The notes beneath the pieces are model-generated. The model did not search any database. It was given only the letters and a program-made list of their open reading frames with translations, and was not told the origin of the DNA. Shown piece after piece: positions 26,596 to 34,080 of a stretch of 64,000 bases of DNA. This stretch comes from an uncultured Bacteroidota bacterium (GTDB taxonomy: Bacteria > Bacteroidota > Bacteroidia > Bacteroidales > UBA12481), in NCBI GenBank assembly GCA_903851365.1, contig CAINOB010000002.1, forward strand, positions 138,051 through 202,050. The letters are read 5' to 3'. Both the position numbers and the translations under genes were made by a program. Position 1 is the stretch's first letter. Every line of letters starts with the position of its first letter.

Positions 26596-27651
26596 TCAGA
26601 AACTGTACCCCACACTCAATCCGACCGGGAAAAACATAATATAGCCCTTATTGAAAATCTGTCCAAAATCCTCCTTGAAGAGAGGAATGTTGCAAAATAG
26701 CCTGATATGTAACGGGTTAAAAGCCGCAACTCTGAATCCGACTATCGGATAAGGATAAAAGTGCGGGTTGCTTCCTGTATACATGGTCCCACCAGCACCC
26801 AACTCAAAATAAAACTCGTCGGATCCGAGGTTTGCTGTTACCTGAAAATGAAGGGTAAGTAATTCTTCCGGAGGAGTTTTCGGTTCCCCACCTCCGCCAA
26901 AAAGAAAAATGCCTGAATTATAGGTAGCTGCCTGATTGTACCCAATCCCGATTTTTGCCGACCAGAATACTTTGGGTTGGACGTTAAAGAAGTGCTCATA
27001 ATTAACTGACATAATTGAACCCTGTCCAACCAGGTTCAGGTCAATGACATTCATAAATATTATTCTGGGGCCACCCGGGACAGCCACTGGATTCGCAGGC
27101 TGTAATTTTAAGTTGGTGTTACCCTCCGTCCTTGCGATATTGGTGCCAGGCTTTATACCGGGTTTAATTGAATCTGGATTCACCGCTGGAGGTTTTGGCG
27201 GAGCAACCAGAGGAAGCACAGGAAATTTGAATTGCTGATAATCGATCAATCGATACGGCGTTTTACCAGCCATCTCTTTTAGTAAAACCGATTCCTCATT
27301 CACATCGATGACCGACTTACCGGATGGTAATAATGCCGCCAATGAATCGAGCTGTTTTATTTCAGCTTCGTTTAAATTAACATTACGATAGATGTCGCTT
27401 TTGGCCAGCCTGATTTTTAGGACCACCCTGAAGTCAGGCAATTGAGCCAGCACTGCATATCGGAAATCCTTTGGTCTTATATAAGGAGTGCATCGGCAAA
27501 TCTGGTTTTCCGATGGATCAATAATATAACCGATTTTTTCGTTCAGCCTGATAAAGACAATCTCCTGATCCGATGACTGGGCAGGGCAAGGGCAAGTGGA
27601 AAAAAAAGCAGCCTGAAGGAGCAAGAGGCAGGTCCCTAAAATTGTTTTCAT
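26596..27651 (-). CDS. Secreted protein with C-terminal beta-barrel-like region, unknown
   Basis: The 351-residue product has a signal peptide (cleavage near CPAQ). Residues 25-125 form an unknown domain, 130-190 a Pro/Lys/Asn-rich linker (PPKPPAVNPDSIKPGIKPG), and 190-351 an array of amphipathic strands ending in FPVGLSVGYSF, whose terminal Phe is typical of outer-membrane barrels. The gene lies on the opposite strand between the two duplicated A-B pairs, so it was either inserted or was part of the original unit and kept only once. Function unknown. Confidence 0.7.
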   Translation of the reverse strand: MKTILGTCLLLLQAAFFSTCPCPAQSSDQEIVFIRLNEKIGYIIDPSENQICRCTPYIRPKDFRYAVLAQLPDFRVVLKIRLAKSDIYRNVNLNEAEIKQLDSLAALLPSGKSVIDVNEESVLLKEMAGKTPYRLIDYQQFKFPVLPLVAPPKPPAVNPDSIKPGIKPGTNIARTEGNTNLKLQPANPVAVPGGPRIIFMNVIDLNLVGQGSIMSVNYEHFFNVQPKVFWSAKIGIGYNQAATYNSGIFLFGGGGEPKTPPEELLTLHFQVTANLGSDEFYFELGAGGTMYTGSNPHFYPYPIVGFRVAAFNPLHIRLFCNIPLFKEDFGQIFNKGYIMFFPVGLSVGYSF

Positions 27652-27734
27652 TTCCAGTCAGATAAGGTGAGTGGTGATTGGTTAGCAATCAAGGCCTTAG
27701 AAAGGTATGTACATTAATAATAGAATCCAAATAA

Positions 27735-27894
27735 TTAGTATCTTTGGTCATCCCCCACGCTATTTCATTGTAATCTAACCTAACCGACTATGGGGTATAT
27801 CAAAGTTTTTTCTGTTTGTCTGCTCCTCGCCGTCTGCACTGCACTGCCTGCCCAAAACCGTAAATATCAGATATCGGGGGTGGTGGTTGATTCA
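27735..27894 (+). repeat. 160-bp promoter/signal-peptide repeat, copy 2
   Basis: Direct repeat of 24012-24171 with only three mismatches; contains a -7 TATCTTTG at 27739-27746 and the signal-peptide codons of the gene at 27790. Confidence 0.9.
27739..27746 (+). promoter_or_regulatory. -7 promoter box, duplicated pair copy 2
   Basis: TATCTTTG, identical in sequence and position relative to the gene to the box at 24016-24023. Confidence 0.5.
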
Positions 27895-29100
27895 CTGACC
27901 GGCAAGCCGATGAATGAGGTAAATATCACCGTAGTCGGAATTCCGGGCAATTGGATGACAAATCAGGCCGGTGAATTTATTGTGCAGGTGCAACGGCTGC
28001 CATCGGTCCTCTATTTCAGTTATGTGGGTTACACCATCGGAAGCTGCCTGGCAGAAAAATCGGGCGAAAAGGGGATCAGGATTGCTATGCTTCCTGAAAC
28101 CCGCGCAATCAGCGAAGTAACAGTGACCGGTGAAAAGATATCCAGATTAACAAAGGGCGATACCATCAATATAATCGACTTTGAAATTGAAGACGACCGA
28201 ATCATATTTTTTGCCAGCGTTTATAAAAATCCGAAGGATCTGCGGCTCTATCTGGCGAACCTGAGAGGCGACACAATCAGTCATTTACGGGTGACCGATG
28301 CCGGCAAGGAAATTAAGTTTCCGGAAATCATGATGCCAAAAACTGAGTACCTGATCAGGGATTTCACCGGAAAGATCCAATTTCTCGACAAGGATTGTGC
28401 TCATGAAATCAATCACTATTTCGATAGGCTGACTTATGGTTATGATACCCGCTATTCTGATTTTATTGGCCGGGTGCTCCCGATTAAATGCGAGATGGAG
28501 GGGAAACTGGTTTTTCAGGTCTCAACAACCACTGGTAATTTCACCTACTTTTTCGGACGGGGATCACAGGAAGGAAAACCCATAAAATTTGTACGGGACA
28601 AAAAAGGGCCGAGCCGCGATATTTCTGATGTCCTCCGGGCATATGCCCCGCATTTTGTTGATATTAAGAAGTGTGTGAATGCCCCTCTATTCCGAAAAGG
28701 CAAGGAACTGTACGTCTTCGATTTTTTCAGCGATCATTTTGAGGTATTCGATAAAAACCTCAATTCAGTCAGAAAGGTTCCCATAAGTTTCCAGAACACC
28801 ACAGTAACAGATGGTCTGATCTTCCGCTTTTCCACTGTGGATATCGATGTCAGAAATTTCACCCAGAATATCCTGTATGATGAAAAAGCGGAAAAAGCAT
28901 ATGCCTTCTTCCGCTATCATTCAGATAATAAGCAATATCTGAAAGAGATAAATCTCGAAACCGGACAAATCGACCGGGTGATCGGGATCCCCGATTTTCC
29001 CAATATTTCGAATGTGAGGGTTTATGACAATGCAGTGTATTTTCTTTACGATACCAAGGTTTATCCTTTCTACAGGCTGCTTTACCGGATGGTTATTTAA
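27790..29100 (+). CDS. Secreted carboxypeptidase-regulatory-like domain protein A, copy 2
   Basis: A 436-residue paralogue of 24067-25335. The first 34 residues are identical and the C-terminal strands are nearly so (VYDNAVYFLYDTKVYPF), but the middle has diverged and carries an insertion of about 14 residues (PSRDISDVLRAYAP region). Domains are the same: signal peptide, carboxypeptidase-regulatory-like sandwich, unknown body. Conserved elements shared by both, such as FLDK(D/N)CAHE, DRLT(F/Y)G(F/Y)DT and (L/M)PIKCEM, are the best places to look for function. Gene B copy 2 starts 19 bp downstream. Confidence 0.75.
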   Translation: MGYIKVFSVCLLLAVCTALPAQNRKYQISGVVVDSLTGKPMNEVNITVVGIPGNWMTNQAGEFIVQVQRLPSVLYFSYVGYTIGSCLAEKSGEKGIRIAMLPETRAISEVTVTGEKISRLTKGDTINIIDFEIEDDRIIFFASVYKNPKDLRLYLANLRGDTISHLRVTDAGKEIKFPEIMMPKTEYLIRDFTGKIQFLDKDCAHEINHYFDRLTYGYDTRYSDFIGRVLPIKCEMEGKLVFQVSTTTGNFTYFFGRGSQEGKPIKFVRDKKGPSRDISDVLRAYAPHFVDIKKCVNAPLFRKGKELYVFDFFSDHFEVFDKNLNSVRKVPISFQNTTVTDGLIFRFSTVDIDVRNFTQNILYDEKAEKAYAFFRYHSDNKQYLKEINLETGQIDRVIGIPDFPNISNVRVYDNAVYFLYDTKVYPFYRLLYRMVI

Positions 29101-29119
29101 AAAATCAGAAAATGGAAAT

Positions 29120-30319
29120 ATGAAAAACTTTTTTCTGCTATTTAACCTGTGTCTTGCTCTCTCTGCTTCTTCATTGTTTGGGCAGTCGGGTTCAATCACC
29201 GGCGTGGTTACCGATTCATTAACCGGAAAACCTGTAGCAGCAGTATCCGTTTTTATTCCCTCCACCACCTTTGCAACCATGACCAATCAAAGGGGTGGAT
29301 ATCATCTGGATAATCTCAATCCGGGCGATTATACTCTTGAGTTCAGGCATCTGTCCTACCATTTGGTTACGAAGCCGGTGACTGTGCTGGCCGGACAACA
29401 GATTGTCGTGAACCTTGTCATTGCTGAGCAATCCACCAAGCTGAAGGAATTTGTGATCGTTGGGAAAGTGCCCGACCGGCGGGTCGGATTTCAGTTGTTT
29501 AAGGAATATTTTTTAGGCGACAGGAACGGAACAGCGTGCACGGTAAAAAATCCAGAGGATATTTCCTATTTCTACGACGGCGATGTTATCAAGGCAATAG
29601 CAAAAAAACCACTTGAAATTACTAACCGCTATCTGGGTTACCGTGTGACCTACTTTCTTGATTATTTCAAATATGTAGAGGATAAGAAAAGGGACGAGAA
29701 CTCTGAGGTGGGAGCTTATTTTGGCTACTCCGGGAGTGCTTTTTTCGAAGATTTATCCAATATAATGCCACTGAATTCTATCGGATTTAAGATGAACCGT
29801 GCGGGTGTTTTTAAGGGCAGCCTCCGGCATTTTCTCGCCTGCCTTTATGCAAATGAATTACCGGCTAACCATTACTCTGTCAGAAAGGCTTATCATGGCG
29901 CAAAAGATTTGCAGCATGTCGAGAAGCTGAGTAATTCGATGACCAAAATCCGGCTGGCCACCATGGACAGCCTGTTTAACTGGGATCCGGTATCGGGACA
30001 GACAGAATTTCTTTATTTTGATCCGAATGAGGAATTCAGGTTTAGTGAAAACCAGGTAAAAGCCGGACCTAAGGACGGTGAGAAAACCTTAACCACGGAT
30101 TATTTTTTGCTGGTGTTCAGCGACTATCAAAAGACCAAGGACCTTAGGGATGACTGGATTTCCTCACTGCGCCTTTCGCCTGATGGCATGACGTTCGATA
30201 AAGATGGTAATTACTGGGTTCCCAATGGGGCATTCAGCTGGACGAACCTCCATAACACGATCCAGGTAAAGAGCATGCTTCCCTATGAATTCATGCCGAA
30301 GATTCTTATGACCAAGTAA
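29120..30319 (+). CDS. Secreted carboxypeptidase-regulatory-like domain protein B, copy 2
   Basis: A 399-residue paralogue of 25348-26571 with signal peptide (SLFGQ) and the regulatory-like domain (GSITGVVTDSLTGKPVAAVSVF). The ATG at 29112 that corresponds to the copy 1 start now reads only three codons before a stop (ATG GAA ATA TGA), so translation must begin at ATG 29120, which retains the signal peptide. The frame extends upstream into the end of gene A, but that part is a shadow. It is last in the duplicated unit and is followed by a terminator. Confidence 0.75.
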   Translation: MKNFFLLFNLCLALSASSLFGQSGSITGVVTDSLTGKPVAAVSVFIPSTTFATMTNQRGGYHLDNLNPGDYTLEFRHLSYHLVTKPVTVLAGQQIVVNLVIAEQSTKLKEFVIVGKVPDRRVGFQLFKEYFLGDRNGTACTVKNPEDISYFYDGDVIKAIAKKPLEITNRYLGYRVTYFLDYFKYVEDKKRDENSEVGAYFGYSGSAFFEDLSNIMPLNSIGFKMNRAGVFKGSLRHFLACLYANELPANHYSVRKAYHGAKDLQHVEKLSNSMTKIRLATMDSLFNWDPVSGQTEFLYFDPNEEFRFSENQVKAGPKDGEKTLTTDYFLLVFSDYQKTKDLRDDWISSLRLSPDGMTFDKDGNYWVPNGAFSWTNLHNTIQVKSMLPYEFMPKILMTK

Positions 30320-30341
30320 CTTGTCTAAGGAGGTTCCGGAC

Positions 30342-30361
30342 CCCCAGACCGAAGTCTGGGG
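30342..30361 (+). other. Perfect 8-bp hairpin after the duplicated pair
   Basis: CCCCAGAC-CGAA-GTCTGGGG is a perfect stem with a four-base loop, lying 23 bp after the stop of gene B copy 2. No T-run follows directly, so it may protect the mRNA end or act together with the next hairpin. Confidence 0.55.
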
Positions 30362-30396
30362 TTAACCATATCGCTATGTATCAGCCTTATGGATAT

Positions 30397-30423
30397 CCCC
30401 AGGTTTTAGCCCGGGGTTTTTTT
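30397..30423 (+). terminator. Rho-independent terminator of the duplicated A-B unit
   Basis: A 7-bp GC-rich stem with one mismatch (CCCCAGG / CCCGGGG) is followed by seven T. It overlaps the last codons and stop of the convergent penicillin-binding protein gene. Confidence 0.6.
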
Positions 30424-32568
30424 ACGCCTGAAGATATCCCAGATCGATCTTCTTTTTTCAACCGCTTTCGGTGTTTCTGCCGGTTTTGACAACTGTTTTT
30501 CCGGTTTCTCAACCTTAACCTCTTTATTGAAGAATGAGCGAACCTTATCTAACAGATCTCCCTGCCTGAAATCATTGCAATCCAGCGCCCCGCTCAGTTC
30601 ATCCGGCATAACGCGAAATGGTTTTATCAGGTCGCCGGCTGCAAAATTATTGAGCTCAACCTTTCGCAGGGTCATGGCTACCAGTGGCAATGCCAGCGTG
30701 CTTCCGGCACCGTTGGATCCCTGGTTAAAATGAATGGCGGGCAAGGCTGCTCCTACCCGGGTTACGATCACTAAACCGGGATTGAATGCTCCGAACCAGG
30801 CATCTGAAAAATTCTGGGAGGTCCCTGTTTTCCCCGCCCATGGCGATGTTACCCCGTACACGCTGCCCATCGTTGCCCCGGTACCTTCACGTACAGCTTT
30901 CTGAAGCATGGCACTCATGAGGAAGCTCGTGTTTTCACTGATTATCCTCTCGGTGGGCGGAGTAAATGTGTTCTGATAAATTATCTTTCCATCGGGTGCC
31001 GATATGGAAACTATACATTTTGGGTCGATTTTAAACCCCCCATTGGCAAGAGAAGCATAAGCAATGGCCAATTCATATACACTGGCTTCTGCAGTACCCA
31101 AAGCCAGCGATGGATTGTCATGAATATCAAAGGAAAATCCCATTTTTCCCCAAAGGTCGGAAACCGGACTAAAACCGACCTCCCGGTACAGGTTCACTGT
31201 AGGGATATTCATCGATTTTGCCAGGGCGCCTGCAAGGGAATAATATCCTCCGGTGGTGTTATCATAATTTTCCGGACTCCAGTCCTGAAATCCCGGAATT
31301 TCGATTGGGGCATTGCTTAAATAATGGCAGGGGCTGATCCCGGTTTCGAGGGCAGCCGTATAGAGGATCGGCTTAAAGGCGGAGGCCAGCTGTCTGCGGG
31401 CTGTGATCTGATCGTAAGGATTTGTCTGATAATTTATTCCTCCTACCCAGGCTTTAATCGCTCCGGTGGAAGGATCCATCGCCATAAGACCGGCATGCAG
31501 AACGACATCCGACAGGTTCAGGCTGTCGTTGATTTCCTTAAGGCTACTCAACCCGGCAGGATTATTATATTGGTTCCGAAGCCTTTTCTGCATTACGCCC
31601 AGATGGTCCTTGAACGCCTGCAGGGCATATTTCTGCAGCCGGAGGTTCATCGTGGTTTTTACAATCAGCCCGTCTTCTTCCAGATTCCACTCGCCGCCAT
31701 CGGGCCGCTCGAGATCCTTTAAGATGCGGTTTACCTCGGCCTTAACCCTGACAATAAAATAGGCAGCCGGTCCCTCAGATTCCGGATTGGCATAGTCGAG
31801 GATCAATGGTAATTTGCTTAGCTCTTCCGCTTCGCCAGGCTTCAGGTATTTGTATTTTTCCATTTGTGCCAAAACCACATTCCTTCTGGCCAGGGCATTT
31901 TCCGGATTCCGGTGAGGATTATATAAAGTATTGCCCTTTAACATTCCGATGAGGACAGCAGATTCCTGGATACTTAGCTGCATGGCTGTTTTATTGAAGT
32001 ACCGCCGCGCTGCGGCCTCTATGCCATATATATTTTCCCCGAAAGCAACCGTATTCAGGTAAAGTACCAGTATCTCATCTTTGGTATAAATCTTTTCCAG
32101 TTGACGGGCGATAAGTGCTTCCCTGATTTTGGTGACGGGCATCGTGAGCCATCCGTGCTTTTGCCTGCCATACATGTTTTTTGCCAGCTGCTGAGAGATA
32201 GTGCTTCCTCCTCCGGATTCCCGGTTACTGAGCAGTATGGATTTGAAAACAACGCGCAGTACGCTCCGCGAATCGATCCCATCGTGCTGAAAAAATCGTG
32301 CATCTTCGGTAGCCACCAAAGCATTGATTACATGGTCGGGAACCTGGCCGTATAAAATGTTTGTCCGGTTCTCGGCAAAGATTTTTCCAATCAGTTCTCC
32401 TCCATCGGCCAATATCAGGGCAGCCGATTTGTTTTTGTAATTCTGCAGATCGGCCTTATTGGGCAAAGAACCGAAAGCTCCATAGTTGATTAACAGGATC
32501 AGAGCGGTTAAAAGAAGAATTCCTGCCAGAATAACTCCGAAGAGAATGCGAAATAACCTTTTTTTCAT
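30406..32568 (-). CDS. Class A penicillin-binding protein (PBP1A-like, GT51 + transpeptidase)
   Basis: The 720-residue bifunctional peptidoglycan synthase is anchored by an N-terminal membrane helix (about 8-29). The GT51 glycosyltransferase domain shows TEDARFF (catalytic Glu88), GGSTISQQLAKN and LNTVAFGENIYGIE (Glu184 region). The transpeptidase domain has all three motifs: SAFK (Ser396/Lys399), SMN (452-454) and KTGT (580-583). A Lys/Glu/Pro-rich tail of about 60 residues ends the protein. It polymerises and cross-links cell wall in the periplasm. In the active-site box the usual RRQPGSAFKP reads RRQLASAFKP, a mild deviation. The gene stands alone; the small lmo0937-like gene lies divergently upstream. 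Confidence 0.95.
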   Translation of the reverse strand: MKKRLFRILFGVILAGILLLTALILLINYGAFGSLPNKADLQNYKNKSAALILADGGELIGKIFAENRTNILYGQVPDHVINALVATEDARFFQHDGIDSRSVLRVVFKSILLSNRESGGGSTISQQLAKNMYGRQKHGWLTMPVTKIREALIARQLEKIYTKDEILVLYLNTVAFGENIYGIEAAARRYFNKTAMQLSIQESAVLIGMLKGNTLYNPHRNPENALARRNVVLAQMEKYKYLKPGEAEELSKLPLILDYANPESEGPAAYFIVRVKAEVNRILKDLERPDGGEWNLEEDGLIVKTTMNLRLQKYALQAFKDHLGVMQKRLRNQYNNPAGLSSLKEINDSLNLSDVVLHAGLMAMDPSTGAIKAWVGGINYQTNPYDQITARRQLASAFKPILYTAALETGISPCHYLSNAPIEIPGFQDWSPENYDNTTGGYYSLAGALAKSMNIPTVNLYREVGFSPVSDLWGKMGFSFDIHDNPSLALGTAEASVYELAIAYASLANGGFKIDPKCIVSISAPDGKIIYQNTFTPPTERIISENTSFLMSAMLQKAVREGTGATMGSVYGVTSPWAGKTGTSQNFSDAWFGAFNPGLVIVTRVGAALPAIHFNQGSNGAGSTLALPLVAMTLRKVELNNFAAGDLIKPFRVMPDELSGALDCNDFRQGDLLDKVRSFFNKEVKVEKPEKQLSKPAETPKAVEKRRSIWDIFRRKKTPG

Positions 32569-32605
32569 GGGGCTAAGATAAGGGACATTAATGGCTATAT
32601 GTGGG

Positions 32606-32637
32606 AATCTTGTAAGTTAATTACATAGTTATGTAAT
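32606..32637 (+). promoter_or_regulatory. Predicted AraC-type operator (21-bp direct repeat), site A
   Basis: Half-site AATCTTGTAAG (32606-32616) and half-site AGTTATGTAAT (32627-32637) start exactly 21 bp apart and are preceded by TGTG. A -7-like CACCTTTG follows after 21 bp (32659-32666), ahead of the small membrane protein gene at 32701. The second half-site is also one arm of a perfect palindrome (32619-32636 region, ATTACATA-GT-TATGTAAT). Confidence 0.7.
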
Positions 32638-32658
32638 ACTTAACCATGCCTGATTCGT

Positions 32659-32666
32659 CACCTTTG
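32659..32666 (+). promoter_or_regulatory. -7-like box of the lmo0937-type gene
   Basis: CACCTTTG, differing from TAnnTTTG only in the first base. It is exactly 21 bp after operator site A, the same distance as at sites B and D. Confidence 0.55.
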
Positions 32667-32700
32667 ACCTGAATACTTTAAAAACTAAATACATATCATT

Positions 32701-32856
32701 ATGGGTAATTTACTTTATGTTATAGCTGTAATACTGGTGATCGCATGGCTGATCGGGCTGGTTGGGTTTCATCTTGGAGGTATAATACATATTCTTCTCG
32801 TGATTGCATTAATCGCCATTTTATTGCGAGTGATCCGGGGCAGAAGGAGCTGGTAA
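32701..32856 (+). CDS. lmo0937-family small membrane protein (51 aa)
   Basis: The 51-codon frame runs ATG 32701 to TAA 32854-32856. It encodes two hydrophobic stretches with the family pattern LLYVIAVILVIAWLIG ... HILLVIALIAILLRVI and a basic GRRSW tail, as in lmo0937-family (DUF5670-like) proteins of 45-55 residues. Members are often stress-induced in Bacteroidota; the molecular role is unknown. It is preceded by operator site A and followed by a strong terminator, so it is a monocistronic transcript. It is short enough to be missed by usual length cut-offs. Confidence 0.9.
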   Translation: MGNLLYVIAVILVIAWLIGLVGFHLGGIIHILLVIALIAILLRVIRGRRSW

Positions 32857-32877
32857 AAGGCCTTTACAGGAACTCCC

Positions 32878-32918
32878 AAAAAAGCGCCGGTAATCAAATT
32901 GATTGCCGGCGCTTTTTT
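32878..32918. terminator. Bidirectional rho-independent terminator
   Basis: A long stem (about 12-14 bp, GCGCCGG(T)AATC with one G-T pair) is flanked by six A on the left and six T on the right. It ends the small membrane protein transcript on the plus strand and the convergent poly-Gln gene transcript on the minus strand. Confidence 0.9.
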
Positions 32919-32931
32919 ATAGGTTCCGATA

Positions 32932-34068
32932 TTAATACTTTTGAATCTGTTCGGAATCGCGGATTATCATTTCAGGTTTTCCTTCCCACATACCGATCAG
33001 ACCAACGAGCCAGATGTACTGATTTCTAAAGTACCATTCCGGCTGTGATGTCATCTCTTCCACAACCAGGCGCGGGATAACAACGCTCAGGTCCTGATAT
33101 GGAAACTGGTCGCCGATATATAAAATGTAGTTATCATCGTCGCTTGAAAAATAAACCTCTTTTACCTTACCGTATACTCTTCGCACTTCCCTTACGTAAT
33201 CAAGGACATCATAAGCTGAGATAGTTTCTATCTGGTCGCCGAAACCAATATCCCAATTATCCTGATCCGGGTAATAATACATGAACCGGTTGAACAGATA
33301 GGGTGTCCAAATCAGGTCGATCTGTAATGGCCGGCGGTAAACATTCTGCTCTCTTCTAAGATCGATGGATCTTGGCCGATAGCCGGAATTGAGACTGACG
33401 CTCCTGATTACGCGGTAATCATACCAAGTATTGTATTGATTATATGCTTGTTTGAAATCATCGGATCTTCTCAGATTTTCATTATTGTCATAATCAACTT
33501 TGTATCTTTTATGCGTGAATACTTCATCATTCTGGTGACGGATAACTGAACCGTCATCCTTGGTGAAGGAGCCCTTATTTTCAACATAAACCCGGGTAAC
33601 CGGCTGGTTTTTTATCCTCACGGCTACTGGTTCAACTGGCCTTTGAACAGGGGTTGGCCTGATTTGACGGACCTGAGTTGCAGCCTGATTTGATTTCTGC
33701 TGCCTTCCGGCATCGTATCTTTCCTGCCTTTTGTTTGAAGTTGATTTCTGGTCCTGTTGCTGTTGCTGTTGAGCGGCATTGGTCCTTTGCTGTTGCTGTT
33801 GCTGCTGTTGCTGTGCCGCATTGGTTCTTTGTTGTTGCTGCTGTTGCTTTTGTTGGGCTGCATTGGACCTTTGTTGCTGCTGTTGCTGCTGTGCGTTAGC
33901 CCTTGTCTCTATTCTGACAGCTCGGGCGGTTTTGACAACCGATTCCTGCTTAACATTACTGTTTTCGGTTTTATTTTCTTTCCCAGTTTCCTTTTTGCGC
34001 TGGTTATTTTGGGGATAAGCCGATAATCCTGCGACCAGTATTATGGCCAGTACAATTATTCTCTTCAT
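32932..34068 (-). CDS. Secreted poly-glutamine repeat protein
   Basis: The 378-residue protein has a signal peptide (cleavage near SAYPQ). A charged linker follows, then a low-complexity tract at residues 60-107 built of three to four copies of a unit like Q6-9-R-(S/T)-N-A-A, then a basic Gln/Arg-rich stretch. A C-terminal globular domain (about 150-378) is rich in Tyr/Asp/Arg (YYYPDQDNWDIGFGDQ, YIGDQFPYQDLS). No known family is recognised. It lies 12 bp after the OmpA-family gene on the same strand, so both are probably one operon controlled by operator site B. A role as a cell-wall or envelope-spanning protein is inference from the linker and from its neighbour. Confidence 0.8.
   Translation of the reverse strand: MKRIIVLAIILVAGLSAYPQNNQRKKETGKENKTENSNVKQESVVKTARAVRIETRANAQQQQQQQRSNAAQQKQQQQQQRTNAAQQQQQQQQQRTNAAQQQQQQDQKSTSNKRQERYDAGRQQKSNQAATQVRQIRPTPVQRPVEPVAVRIKNQPVTRVYVENKGSFTKDDGSVIRHQNDEVFTHKRYKVDYDNNENLRRSDDFKQAYNQYNTWYDYRVIRSVSLNSGYRPRSIDLRREQNVYRRPLQIDLIWTPYLFNRFMYYYPDQDNWDIGFGDQIETISAYDVLDYVREVRRVYGKVKEVYFSSDDDNYILYIGDQFPYQDLSVVIPRLVVEEMTSQPEWYFRNQYIWLVGLIGMWEGKPEMIIRDSEQIQKY
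33748..33891 (-). repeat. Tandem CAG/CAA repeat encoding the poly-Gln tract
   Basis: About 144 bp of near-tandem 42-48 bp units, each encoding 6-9 Gln followed by R(S/T)NAA. Mixed CAA and CAG codons show the tract is not a simple new triplet expansion; unit number may vary by slippage. Confidence 0.85.
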
Positions 34069-34080
34069 GGGTATATGGTA

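Noticed and set aside
32619-32636. Perfect palindrome ATTACATA-GT-TATGTAAT as an independent operator
   Set aside because: It overlaps the second half-site of site A and is not present at sites B-D, whereas the 21-bp direct repeat is; treated as part of site A.
33757-34026. Leu-rich and Cys-rich open frames on the plus strand opposite the poly-Gln gene
   Set aside because: They are produced only by reading the CAG/CAA repeat from the other strand and in other frames.
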